A stretch of 64,000 nucleotides of DNA from Longimicrobium sp. (GTDB lineage Bacteria; Gemmatimonadota; Gemmatimonadetes; Longimicrobiales; Longimicrobiaceae). Both the position numbers and the translations under genes were made by a program. The notes below the pieces were generated by a model. That model worked only from the letters and a program-made list of their open reading frames with translations. It did no database searches and was not told the origin of the DNA. The stretch is from contig DASVWD010000070.1 in the NCBI GenBank assembly GCA_036389795.1, positions 1-64,000 of the forward strand, read 5' to 3'. Shown piece by piece: positions 24,915-33,499 of this stretch (position 1 is the first letter of the stretch; each line of letters begins with the position of its first letter).

Positions 24915-25223
24915 TCACACCCGCTGAATGATCTTCGTGTTGGTCGAGGTAGGGGAGTAGAACGGGCAGTATGGACTCCGATCGTAGGCGATGACCACGT
25001 AGTTGGAGGGAATCGGCGAAGTGCCGCACACTGTCTCCTGATAGCCCGGCACCTTGATGCTGATGGTGTTGAAGCTGGTCGGGGAATAGGCGGGGCAGGA
25101 CGTACTCCGGTCGTAGTAGGAGTAGACGTACCCGGACGGTGCGGGCGAGTTGCTGCACATCATATCGGTCGAAGCCGGCACCTTGATCGAAGCGCGGTGG
25201 GAGAGTGCGCCTACCTCTCCCAC
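24915..25223 (-). pseudogene. Two-repeat protein fragment, probably 5'-truncated
   Basis: The frame encodes two direct 43-residue repeats sharing 24 positions: IKVP-x6-C-x2-SP-x-PS-x-YV-x3-YDRS-x2-CP-x-YSPTS-x-NT. It ends in KIIQRV and a stop. The first repeat begins right after the hairpin at 25188-25232; upstream codons are part of that hairpin, and there is no ribosome binding site, so the 5' part seems to be missing. If expressed, translation would have to begin at the GTG at 25223 or at an internal ATG. Lower GC than its neighbours. Possibly the end of a longer repeat-rich surface protein. Confidence 0.5.
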
Positions 25224-25232
25224 CGCGCTTCG
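25188..25232 (-). terminator. Long perfect stem-loop
   Basis: 18-bp perfect arms (CGAAGCGCGGTGGGAGAG and its inverse) with a 9-nt loop. It follows the small membrane protein gene ending at 25249, so it probably ends that transcript. No U tract on the minus strand. Confidence 0.6.
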
Positions 25233-25248
25233 CCCGACCGTCCTCGAA

Positions 25249-25488
25249 TCAGCGCGCGCTGGCCGAGTCGCGCGCCTGCTCCCAGAGCACGTCCGCCAGC
25301 GCGTAGAGCGCCGCGGCGCCGACCGCGAAGGCGAGCGCCGGGGCCAGCCCGCGCTTGCGGCGCACGGGGCGCGGCAGCTTGGGCTTGCCCACCTCGTCGT
25401 GGAGCGCGTTGCGGGTGGCCTTGCGCACCGCCTTCGCGGTGGCGCCGCCCACCACGCTCCACATCACCTTGCGCCCGAGATCCGCCAT
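25249..25488 (-). CDS. Small membrane protein, DUF4235-like
   Basis: 79 residues. N-terminal MADLGRKVMWSVVGGATAKAV, a basic middle part with KLPRPVRRKRG, and a hydrophobic segment at about 50-68 (LAPALAFAVGAAALYALADVL cut to its core). The shape resembles DUF4235-type small membrane proteins. The Met at 25488 has GGGAGGGAG upstream. Function unknown. Confidence 0.65.
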   Translation of the reverse strand: MADLGRKVMWSVVGGATAKAVRKATRNALHDEVGKPKLPRPVRRKRGLAPALAFAVGAAALYALADVLWEQARDSASAR

Positions 25489-25771
25489 GACTCCCTCCCG
25501 CTGCACGAGTTCCCCGCCGCGAAACAGGTTTGTCGCGGGGTGCAGGAGCCGGGCCAGCGTGACGGCACCCCGCGCCCTCTCCACCGGAACCGAGCCCCGG
25601 CAGCAGGGAGCCACGCGGATTTTCGTTTCCCGAGCGGTGGCGGGTTACGTGTGGGCCGCCGCCCGTGTGAGCGGCTACATCCTTTTCCCGCCGGCCGGCC
25701 GCTCCCCCGTACCGGTGCGCGGGAGCGGTCCAGATCACCCGGCCCGGCATTCACCCAGGCGAGGAGGAACC

Positions 25772-26026
25772 ATGCGGAAGCTGAAGCTGGACGTCGAAGA
25801 GCTGAAGGTCGACAGCTTCGAGGTGGCCGAAGACGAGAAGGCGCCGCGCGGGACGGTGCGCGGGCACGCCCAGTACACGGACTACCGGGTGTGCGACACC
25901 GCCGTGGACTGCTCGTGGAACAGCTGCCCGTCCAACTGTGTGTCGGCGTGCGCGGTCACGTGCTACGACACGTGCGAGGCCACCTGCGAGATGTCGTGCC
26001 ACTACGGCAGCTCCTGCGGGCTGTGA
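25772..26026 (+). CDS. Cys-rich peptide with RiPP-like leader
   Basis: 84 residues on the plus strand, GGAGGAAC before the ATG. The N-terminus (MRKLKLDVEELKVDSFEV) has the alternating K-L-x-L-x-x-L-x-V-x-S-F pattern that I know from leader regions of pinensin-like lanthipeptide precursors in Bacteroidota and related groups. The C-terminal 45 residues contain ten Cys. Seven of them are exactly four residues apart (C-x3-C, from NSCPSNC to EMSC), mostly preceded by Ser or Thr. A hairpin terminator follows at 26035. No LanB, LanC, LanM, radical SAM or transporter gene is close, so it would be modified in trans or not at all. Alternative: a metal-binding Cys-repeat protein. Confidence 0.8.
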   Translation: MRKLKLDVEELKVDSFEVAEDEKAPRGTVRGHAQYTDYRVCDTAVDCSWNSCPSNCVSACAVTCYDTCEATCEMSCHYGSSCGL

Positions 26027-26034
26027 CGGCGGAG

Positions 26035-26060
26035 GTCCGGGCGCGAAGCCGCGCCCGGAC
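26035..26060 (+). terminator. Terminator of the Cys-rich peptide gene
   Basis: 11-bp perfect stem GTCCGGGCGCG / CGCGCCCGGAC with loop AAGC, 9 nt after the stop codon, followed by CCGCCTTCTCC. Confidence 0.65.
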
Positions 26061-26080
26061 CCGCCTTCTCCCGTCCCGCC

Positions 26081-26896
26081 TCAGCGCTTCACCCCGATCA
26101 CCTCCACCATCGGCGGCGTGGAGAAGAAGGCGCCCGGGTCGCGCTCGCGCTCGGCCCAGCGGGCGTCGAACTCGTCCGCGTCGGCCCGGGTGAGGAAGCC
26201 GTTGGAGACGAGCGTGGGGAGGAAGTTGGTGAAGAAGGTGCGCGGCCACTCCCACACTCCCGAGCCCGGCCGCCCGGTGCGCACCAGCGTCTCCACGTGC
26301 ACCACCCTGAGCCCGGCCTGCTCCATGAGCGCCGGAAGCCGCGCCCCCAGGTGCGGGTCGCCGCCGGAGGCGCGCCACGACGCCATCATGGCCGCGAACA
26401 CCCGGTCGAACGCGGGGTCCTCGGGCGCCACCAGCACGCCCCCGTACTTCATGTAGTCCTGCACCACGAAGGCGGCGCCGGGCCGGAGCGCGCGCGCCAC
26501 GCCCCGCACCGCCGCCCCGGGGTCGCGCAGGTAGCAGAGCACCCAGCGCGACCACGCGCCGTCGAAGGAGGCCTCGGGGAGGTCGAGCGCCGTCACGTCG
26601 CCCACCTCCGCGGTCACGCCCTGGAGCCCGCGCGCCGCGGCCTGGCGGCGCACGTGGGCCACGAAGCGCTCCGAGAGGTCCACCCCGTGCACCCGCCCCG
26701 CCGCGCCCACCAGCCGCGCCAGGTCGAGCGTCGCGTACCCGGGCCCGCACCCCACGTCCAGCAGCGCGTGCCCGGGCCCGAACCCCGCGCGCTCCCATGC
26801 CGACGCCGCCTGCGCGCTCCACACCTGGTGCTGGAACCCGAGCCGCTCCAGCTCCCCGTCGTTTACCCCCAGCAGGTACTCCCGCTCTTCGCTCAT
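26081..26896 (-). CDS. Class I SAM-dependent methyltransferase
   Basis: 271 residues. Motif I LLDVGCGPGYATLDLA near residues 50-65 binds S-adenosylmethionine; VHGVDLSERFVAHV and the acidic motif ALDLPEASFDGAWSRWVLC follow in normal order. It belongs to the Methyltransf_11/25 group; the substrate cannot be told. It is convergent with the Cys-rich peptide gene (54 nt between stops), so a direct role in that pathway is not supported by operon structure. The Met at 26896 was chosen because upstream sequence is repeat hairpin. Confidence 0.88.
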   Translation of the reverse strand: MSEEREYLLGVNDGELERLGFQHQVWSAQAASAWERAGFGPGHALLDVGCGPGYATLDLARLVGAAGRVHGVDLSERFVAHVRRQAAARGLQGVTAEVGDVTALDLPEASFDGAWSRWVLCYLRDPGAAVRGVARALRPGAAFVVQDYMKYGGVLVAPEDPAFDRVFAAMMASWRASGGDPHLGARLPALMEQAGLRVVHVETLVRTGRPGSGVWEWPRTFFTNFLPTLVSNGFLTRADADEFDARWAERERDPGAFFSTPPMVEVIGVKR

Positions 26897-26913
26897 ACGA
26901 ACACCTTGGGGAT

Positions 26914-26977
26914 CACGCAGAGCAGCAGAGTCAGCAGAAAACAGTGGGGTTCTCTGCTGACTCTGCTGCTCTGCGTG
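26914..26977. repeat. Hairpin repeat (family A, CACGCAGAG type)
   Basis: Two perfectly complementary 25-nt arms (26914-26938 and 26953-26977) made of CAGCAGAGT-like units, with outer ends CACGCAGAG / CTCTGCGTG and a 14-nt loop. Immediately upstream of the methyltransferase gene. Confidence 0.9.
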
Positions 26978-27033
26978 AGACATTTCTGGATTTCACCCCC
27001 GAACGGGCCTGGCCGAAGCGGAATGATACGAAA

Positions 27034-27068
27034 CGCCCCGGCCGCCGGAAACTCCGGCGGCTGGGGCG
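27034..27068 (-). terminator. Terminator of the repeat-protein gene
   Basis: 15-bp stem, CGCCCCGGCCGCCGG with CCGGCGGCTGGGGCG (one wobble pair), loop AAACT. On the minus strand TTTCGT follows. Located about 45 nt after the stop at 27112. Confidence 0.7.
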
Positions 27069-27111
27069 GCGAGGAGGACGCTCCTGGCGAAAGGGAGTAG
27101 AAAGGCTCCGT

Positions 27112-28218
27112 TCAGCTCCCCCGGCGCCGGCCCCCGCGCCCGGGCCGCCCGTCGGCGCCGAAGATCCGCCTCTCGATGAGCGCCTGGGGGCTGAGGTCCC
27201 CGTGCCCCTCGCTGCGCAGCTGGCGGATGAAGGCGGGCGTCACCCGGTGAATCCCCATCTGCATCAGGGTGGAGCGGGGGAGGTCGCGGTAGCCCAGCGC
27301 GGCCAGCTCCCGCACGTACTCGGGGGTGACGTTGTGGATCTTGAGCTCCACCAGCGCCTCGGGCGTCAAGTCGGTGAAGCCGCCCTCGCGCATGTGGCGG
27401 ATGTGCGCCGGCGTGATGCCGTGGATGCGCAGCATGACCAGCTGCTGGGGCGTGAGGTCGCGGTAGCCCAGCTCGCGCAGCTCCCGGACCTGCCGGGCGC
27501 CGACCCCGTGGATCCCCATCTGGAGGAGCATCCCGCGCGAGAGGTCGCGGTACCCCAGCTCCGCCAGCTCGCGCACGTAGGCCGCGCTGATGCGGTGGAT
27601 GCGCAGCTCGACGACCCCCGCCGGGGTGTCGGCCCCGGAGATCCCCAGCGAGCGCACCTCGCGCACGTACGCCGGGGTGATGCCGTGGATGGAGAGCTCC
27701 ACCACCTGCTGCGAGCTTAGCGCACCCAGCAGGGAAGCCAGCTCCCGCACGTTCGCCGAGGACGCCCGGGAGAGGGCCAGGACCATGAGCTCCCGGTCGC
27801 CGATGCGCTCGGTGCCGCGCACCCCGAGGGCGGCCAGGGTGCCGCGGAAGGCGCGGTTGGGGCGGAAGCGGAAGAACCCGGTGCCGCGCCCCTCGCGGAA
27901 GACGCCCTCCATCTCGAAGGTCCCCGCCTCCCGCTCCAGCCGGAAGGCGACCGGCGCCGGCGCGGCCGACCTGGCCTGGGCGTCGGCGAGCCCGCGCAGC
28001 TCCGCGAGCTCCACGGAGTTCCCCCAGTTGGAGGTGCCCCACTGGAAGTTCAGGTGAGGAGCCTCGCCCGCGCGGAGGGTGAGGGTCCAGGTCCCCTGGA
28101 TGGCCGTGTCCTGCACGGTCTCCGCGGCCGCCGCCGGAGCCGGGGCGCGAACGTCCGGCGAGGGGGCAGCCACGCCGAGGAGGACGGCGAGCGGGGCGAA
28201 GGTGTTCAGCAGGCGCAT
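27112..28218 (-). CDS. Secreted protein with IHGVTPxYVRELxxLG repeats
   Basis: 368 residues. Signal peptide in the first 20-25 residues, then a beta-rich domain (about 45-140, WTLTLRAGEAPHLNFQWGTS), then about ten repeats of 20-25 residues with consensus [LI]xIHGVTPAYVRELRELGYRDLxxxxL. A basic tail (GRGGRRRGS) ends the protein. Repeats of this kind occur, as far as I recall, fused to or beside BlaR1/M56-type sensor peptidases in soil bacteria; here the gene stands alone. The promoter holds a double palindrome (28257-28293), so expression is probably repressor controlled. The Met at 28218 suits the signal peptide. Confidence 0.75.
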   Translation of the reverse strand: MRLLNTFAPLAVLLGVAAPSPDVRAPAPAAAAETVQDTAIQGTWTLTLRAGEAPHLNFQWGTSNWGNSVELAELRGLADAQARSAAPAPVAFRLEREAGTFEMEGVFREGRGTGFFRFRPNRAFRGTLAALGVRGTERIGDRELMVLALSRASSANVRELASLLGALSSQQVVELSIHGITPAYVREVRSLGISGADTPAGVVELRIHRISAAYVRELAELGYRDLSRGMLLQMGIHGVGARQVRELRELGYRDLTPQQLVMLRIHGITPAHIRHMREGGFTDLTPEALVELKIHNVTPEYVRELAALGYRDLPRSTLMQMGIHRVTPAFIRQLRSEGHGDLSPQALIERRIFGADGRPGRGGRRRGS

Positions 28219-28256
28219 GGTCGCGGACGGGTTGCGGGGTGCCGGGGCTCCGACGC

Positions 28257-28313
28257 AGTGCTAGATATCTAGCACTATGCTGGATATCTAGCACCTTCCC
28301 CTCGGACCGTCAA
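28257..28313 (-). promoter_or_regulatory. Double palindrome operator with promoter boxes
   Basis: First site AGTGCTAGATATCTAGCACT is a perfect 20-bp palindrome (28257-28276); the second, TGCTGGATATCTAGCA (28278-28293), has one mismatch. Centres are 19 bp apart. On the minus strand a -35 like TTGACG (28308-28313) and a -10 like TAGATA (28285-28290) are 17 nt apart, and the -10 lies inside the second palindrome. The shape resembles BlaI/MecI- or PadR-type operators. Confidence 0.7.
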
Positions 28314-28398
28314 GGATCGCGTGGAGAGGACGGCTCCCGGCTCCCCGTGACCTCCCTCGCTGAGTTCGTCCCGCTCTCCGCTCGTACGGAAAAACGCC

Positions 28399-28533
28399 TT
28401 CAGGATCACGCAGAGTCAGCAGGATCACGCAGAGTCAGCAGAGTCAGCAGAGTCAGCAGAGTCAGCAGAGTCAGCAGAGTAAGCAGAGAACAGCGGTCAA
28501 CTCTGCTACCTCTGCCGACTCTGCGTGAGGCTT
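28399..28533. repeat. Expanded hairpin repeat with tandem 9-mers (family A)
   Basis: CACGCAGAGTCAGCAGG occurs twice, then AGTCAGCAG is repeated six times in tandem, and after a short loop an inverse arm ends in CTCTGCGTGAGG. One arm has clearly gained units over the other. Confidence 0.85.
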
Positions 28534-28560
28534 TGCTGTTTCGGGTTCAGGTGCTAAACG

Positions 28561-28597
28561 CCGGCCCCTCCTCCGAACGCGTCGGAAGAGGGGCCGG
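28561..28597 (-). terminator. recA terminator
   Basis: Stem CCGGCCCCTCCTCCGA / TCGGAAGAGGGGCCGG (one mismatch) with loop ACGCG. GTTTAG follows on the minus strand and TTTTC on the plus strand, so it may act in both directions. Confidence 0.75.
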
Positions 28598-28622
28598 TTT
28601 TCATCCCGGAGGAGCGCCGCGC

Positions 28623-29684
<1,062 letters not shown>

Positions 29685-29819
29685 CTTCTTTCGCTGGGGT
29701 TGGCTGGTGGGACGAAGTGAGTACACCGGACGCGCGGGGCGGTTCCCGAAGATCACCCGAAAGTTTACATCCCCAAGTCCCGGCGCGCAAGCGTCCTGTG
29801 CGCGCGCCCGGAAACTTCT

Positions 29820-30884
29820 CTAGGGCCGGCCCGCGACCCCGTGGACGACCTCCTCGAGCGCCGCCACGGCGCGGTCGATCCCGGCGTCGTCCACGTCCAT
29901 GTGGGTGACGGCGCGCAGCCGCCGCGGCCCGAACCGGGTCATGCGGACGCCGCGCTCCTCGAGCCCGCGCAGGAGGGCCTGCGGGTCGGGCCCGTCGCCG
30001 TCGAGGTCCAGCATCACGATGTTGCTCTGCGGCTTGGGCGCGGTGATGCCGGGGAGCGCGGCGGCGCGGCGGGCCAGCGCGTCGGCGCGGCGGTGGTCCT
30101 CCTCCAGCCGGTCCAGGTTGTGGCGCAGCGCGTAGAGCCCGGCCGCCGCCAGGATGCCGGCCTGCCGCATCCCGCCGCCCAGGCGCCGCCGCACGCGCCA
30201 GGCACGCTCCATCAGCTCCGCGCTCCCCGCCAGGATGGAACCCACCGGCGCGCCCAGCCCCTTGGAGAGCGCGACCATCACCGTGTCGGCGAGCGCCGCC
30301 CAGCGGGCCATCGGCAGCCCGGTGGCGGCCTGCGCGTTGGGCAGGCGCGCGCCGTCCAGGTGCACCTTCGCGCCGCGCTCGCGCGCGAGCTGGACGAGGG
30401 CCTCCATCTGCACCAGCCGCAGCACCCTGCCGCCCGCGGCGTTGTGCGTGTTCTCCAGGCAGAGCACCGCGGTGAGGGGGTGGTACGGCGAGGGCGGGCG
30501 GACCGCCTCGGCCACCTCCTCGGTGCGCAGCAGCCCGTCGCGCGACTGCACCGCGCGGAACTGGATGCCGCCCAGCGCCGCGACGGCGCCCTCCTCCCAG
30601 TTCAGCATGTGCCCGCCGGCGTCGATCACCGCCTCGGTCCCCGGCTCGGCCAGCACCAGCAGCGCCGCGGTGTTCGCCATGATCCCGCTGGGGAAGAAGA
30701 GCGCGCGCTCCTTCCCCAGCAGCTCGGCGGCGTAGCGCTCCAGTTCGGCGACCGTCGGGTCGTCGCCCAGCACCGCGTCGCCCACCTCGGCTTCCGCGAT
30801 GGCGCGGCGCATCTCGGGCGAGGGCCTGGTGACGGTGTCGGAGCGGAGGTCCACCACGCTCGCGGGCGTGCTCGGCGGCATCAT
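29820..30884 (-). CDS. ltaE: Threonine aldolase, low-specificity L type
   Basis: 354 residues. PLP enzyme that splits L-threonine or L-allo-threonine to glycine and acetaldehyde. N-terminal VVDLRSDTVTRPSPEM, the GDDPTVAELERYAAELLGKERALFFPSG region given here in part, LENTHNAAGG, HLDGARLPNA and the PLP lysine in ALSKGLGAPVGS are conserved. Gly/Arg-rich RRRLGGGMRQAG follows. Start at 30884 (a second Met follows at once). Alone by spacing. Confidence 0.93.
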   Translation of the reverse strand: MMPPSTPASVVDLRSDTVTRPSPEMRRAIAEAEVGDAVLGDDPTVAELERYAAELLGKERALFFPSGIMANTAALLVLAEPGTEAVIDAGGHMLNWEEGAVAALGGIQFRAVQSRDGLLRTEEVAEAVRPPSPYHPLTAVLCLENTHNAAGGRVLRLVQMEALVQLARERGAKVHLDGARLPNAQAATGLPMARWAALADTVMVALSKGLGAPVGSILAGSAELMERAWRVRRRLGGGMRQAGILAAAGLYALRHNLDRLEEDHRRADALARRAAALPGITAPKPQSNIVMLDLDGDGPDPQALLRGLEERGVRMTRFGPRRLRAVTHMDVDDAGIDRAVAALEEVVHGVAGRP

Positions 30885-30994
30885 GCTCTTCCGGCGTTCT
30901 GACGGGGTCGGGGAAGGCCTCAAGATCCGCCCTCGCGCGCCCGCTGACAAGCCCCCGCGCCCCGAGATCCCGGCCGCCCGCACCGGCCGCCGCG

Positions 30995-31252
30995 CTACGG
31001 CACGGGATTGTGCGCTCTCCTCCGGCGCTTCCGCACCTTCCCGCGGGTGTGCGCACCTTCCACCGCGTCCGGGCACGCCGGCGCCGGCTCCGGGACGGAC
31101 GCGCCGCTCGCTCCTTCGCCGGTGCGGGAATGCCCTTTCGCAGCGGCGTCGACATCGAACGGAACCGGCATCCCGATGACCTCCCACTCGGGAATGCCCA
31201 GCGCGCGAAAGATGTCCCGCACCACGTCGCCGATCTCCATCATGAGAGTCAC
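30995..31252 (-). CDS. Hypothetical small protein
   Basis: Up to 85 residues: MEIGDVVRDIFRALGIPEW and VIGMPVPFDVDAAAKG, then a low-complexity basic tail. The frame starts with GTG at 31252; ATG codons at 31243 and 31240 follow an AGGTG, which is a better initiation site. No family recognised. The first half looks protein-like, the rest does not. Treat as possible. Confidence 0.4.
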   Translation of the reverse strand: MTLMMEIGDVVRDIFRALGIPEWEVIGMPVPFDVDAAAKGHSRTGEGASGASVPEPAPACPDAVEGAHTRGKVRKRRRRAHNPVP

Positions 31253-31416
31253 CTGTCGGTCAGTCGCCGCACCGCGCCACGGGTCAAGCGACTCGTCGCG
31301 ACCCCGGCGAAGCGCGGCAGTTGTCGGTTAACTTCAGGATTCCGGATTCGAGCAGCCGCCTGGCACCCGACACCAGGGCTTTCCACCACCGTTACCCACC
31401 CTACTCACCCCCTCCT

Positions 31417-31503
31417 GCGAATTCCGAGGATTCCGAGTCTGTTCCGAGGTATTCCGAGGTATTCCGAGGTATTCCGAGGTATTCCGTGGAATTCCGTGGT
31501 AGG
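31417..31503. repeat. Tandem 10-mer array GTATTCCGAG
   Basis: ATTCCGAGG units: two degenerate copies, then four exact tandem GTATTCCGAG repeats, then two ATTCCGTGG variants. It lies just past the stop codon of the AlbA_2-type gene (31528). Unlike any other repeat in the window. Confidence 0.85.
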
Positions 31504-31527
31504 ATTCCACGATGCGCGAGTCCTCCA

Positions 31528-33002
31528 TCACGGCACCCGCCCGTCGACGAGACGCCACCGTGCGCCGCGCGTGGAGCCGGTCTTCTCGACCAGCCTGAGT
31601 TGCCGGAGGTGCCGCAGGTTCTCGAGGATGGTGAAGTTCGAGTAGCTGCTGGCAACCTGTTCCTGCAGCCGGACCGACGACGCCGGCCCGCCTTCCGCGA
31701 GGGCGGAGAGGAGCGAGCGCTGCAGCTCGGTGAGGTCGTAGGCCACTCGCGTGGGCGGCACGTAGGTGCCGGGGAAGAAGCGGACGACTACCTCGCCGGC
31801 GCGCTCCACGAACTCGGGGGCGACCAGCCCCGCGCGCTCCGTCAGCTCCCTGATCTTCCGGATCCCGCGCCCCCACCGCTCGATGAGACCGCGCAGGTAG
31901 AGGACGGTGGCCATGGTCGGGTTCCATGGCCGCGAGGTTTGCAGCGTGACCAGGTTTTCGGGAGTGAGGCCGAAGCGGAGCGGACCCGTGCTGGAGATCT
32001 CCAGCCGGTCGTCGTAGATGGCGATCCCGACCGAGCCGCCGACGGCGCCGTAGTCCCGGTGGCAGAGGGCGTTCACGACCGCCTCGCGGAGCGCCACGGG
32101 CGGGTACAGCGGGTCGTCCACACGCTCGTACAGCTCGGGGACGATGCGGCCCGCCACCGGGAGGTGGTCGCGCAGGAAGAGCTGCGCCCGCTGGAAGAGC
32201 TCGAAGACGTTGCCGAGCTCCTGGCGGTTGTCCACGAACTCCGTGGAGTCGCGGCCGCGGAAGCGCGCCAGGCGCAGCTGGCACTGCGTGTAGACCGGGA
32301 GCAGCCGCTCGCGCCGGCCGAAGAGCACGACGGCCGCGTTCAGGGGCCGCCCGCCGCCGTCGAGCAGGCCGAAGCCCAGCAGCAGGTCCTCGGCCCGGCG
32401 CGTCCCGGTCTCGGGGATGCGGCCGGTGCGGATCGCCTCCTCGGCCGTGCGCACGATCTCGGCGTGGTCCAGGTCCGCGACGCCCAGGCCGGCGGCGGGC
32501 TGGATCTCCCACCGGTGCAGCGGCTGCATCCGCTCGACCACCAGCCGCTCATACTCCGCGGGCGACATCACCGACGTGGTGGGCCCCAGGCGCACGTAGG
32601 GGCGGCCGTCGTACGAGTACGGGCCGCCGCCCCTGGGCACGCGCACCAGGATCACCGCCCGGCCGTCGCCGAGCTCGATGGTCTCCGGCGCGAGGAAGGC
32701 GTGCGGCTCGATGCGGCGCAGCTCGCGCACGACGCCTTCCAGCGTGTCAGTGGTGACCTGCTGGCCGATGACGGCGCCGTCGTCGGCGACGCCGAAGAGG
32801 ACGAAGCCGCCGGAGGCGTTCAGCATCCCGCAGACGGTCTTCGCCGCGTCGGTGCGCTGCCCCGTGGATTTCTTGAACTCGACCTGGTCGCACTCGCCGC
32901 GGGCGACGATCTGCCGCAGCTCTTCGAGAAGGGTGGAAATGGGCCGGGCTCCGGTGGGAATAGGGACGGGGTGGATGGGCTGGGACTCTCAAATGAGTCC
33001 AT
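31528..33002 (-). CDS. AlbA_2/Schlafen-type ATP-binding regulator, N-terminal frameshift
   Basis: About 490 residues if complete. The N-terminal AlbA_2 domain includes ARGECDQVEFKKSTG and CGMLNASGGFVLFGVADDG; the middle part has LREAVVNALCHRDY and WGRGIRKIRELTERAG, typical of RecG-like/Schlafen AlbA_2 transcriptional regulators; a winged-helix-like domain ends the protein. The in-frame part upstream of Met 32826 encodes conserved VEFKKS but has no ATG/GTG/TTG start. An ATG at 33002 is out of frame by 2 nt; removal of one GA in the GAGAG at 32986-32990 would join them (MDSFESQPIHPV...). Either a real frameshift, a sequencing slip, or a start at 32826 giving a shortened protein. Confidence 0.75.
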
Positions 33003-33014
33003 AAGTGTACACTT
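33003..33014 (-). promoter_or_regulatory. Palindrome AAGTGTACACTT abutting the AlbA_2 start
   Basis: Perfect 12-bp palindrome directly before the ATG at 33002. On the minus strand TTGCTT and TAAAGT are 17 nt apart and the latter overlaps the palindrome, so transcription would begin about at the ATG (leaderless). Autoregulation is a reasonable inference. Confidence 0.55.
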
Positions 33015-33499
33015 TACAGCATGACGAGGCACAAAGCAAGCTTTTCGTGATCCGGACGTGTGAGCAGCCCCAGCGCTGGACCGTAACTTATTGTACGACA
33101 TGACGAAAACAGCACCACCCCTGTGGGCGGCGCTGTTTACGTCCGCATCCGTGTCTGTCCAGAGTTCAGCAGTCGCCCTCGTCGGCTCCGGCGTGGACGG
33201 CGATCACGTCGACGAGCCACGCGCGCCGCCCCGGCAAGGTGTCGCGGCTCACGCGGCAGCGTGCCCGGCCGGGGGACAACGTCGGAGAATAATGTTTCGT
33301 TGACTTCAGGCCGGCGGCGAACCTACTCTGCAACCCACAGCGATGCCAGAATTGATCGATTTTCGTCGAATCTCCCGTCCCGTGGCGGGACTTCCCTCAT
33401 GAGGCTTTCCTTCCGCTACCCGCACCGTTGCCGCGGGCCGCCGCGCAGCCCGGCCGCGGACAATGCACCTCGTCCAATTCATTGAACGGAGGAATCACC
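33015..33499. other. 485-nt gap before the 33500 gene
   Basis: No protein gene supported. Contains the upstream region of both the AlbA_2 gene (minus) and the 33500 gene (plus). The region 33290-33370 is AT-richer (TAATGTTTCGTTGACTTC, TTGATCGATTTTCGTCGAAT in parts) and may hold the plus-strand promoter. Confidence 0.45.

Noticed and set aside
26081-26896. Methyltransferase as tailoring enzyme of the Cys-rich peptide
   Set aside because: Genes are convergent with a terminator between them; nothing beyond proximity supports a link.
28399-28533. CRISPR-like array
   Set aside because: The repeats are 9 nt and directly adjacent, with no unique spacers and no cas genes.
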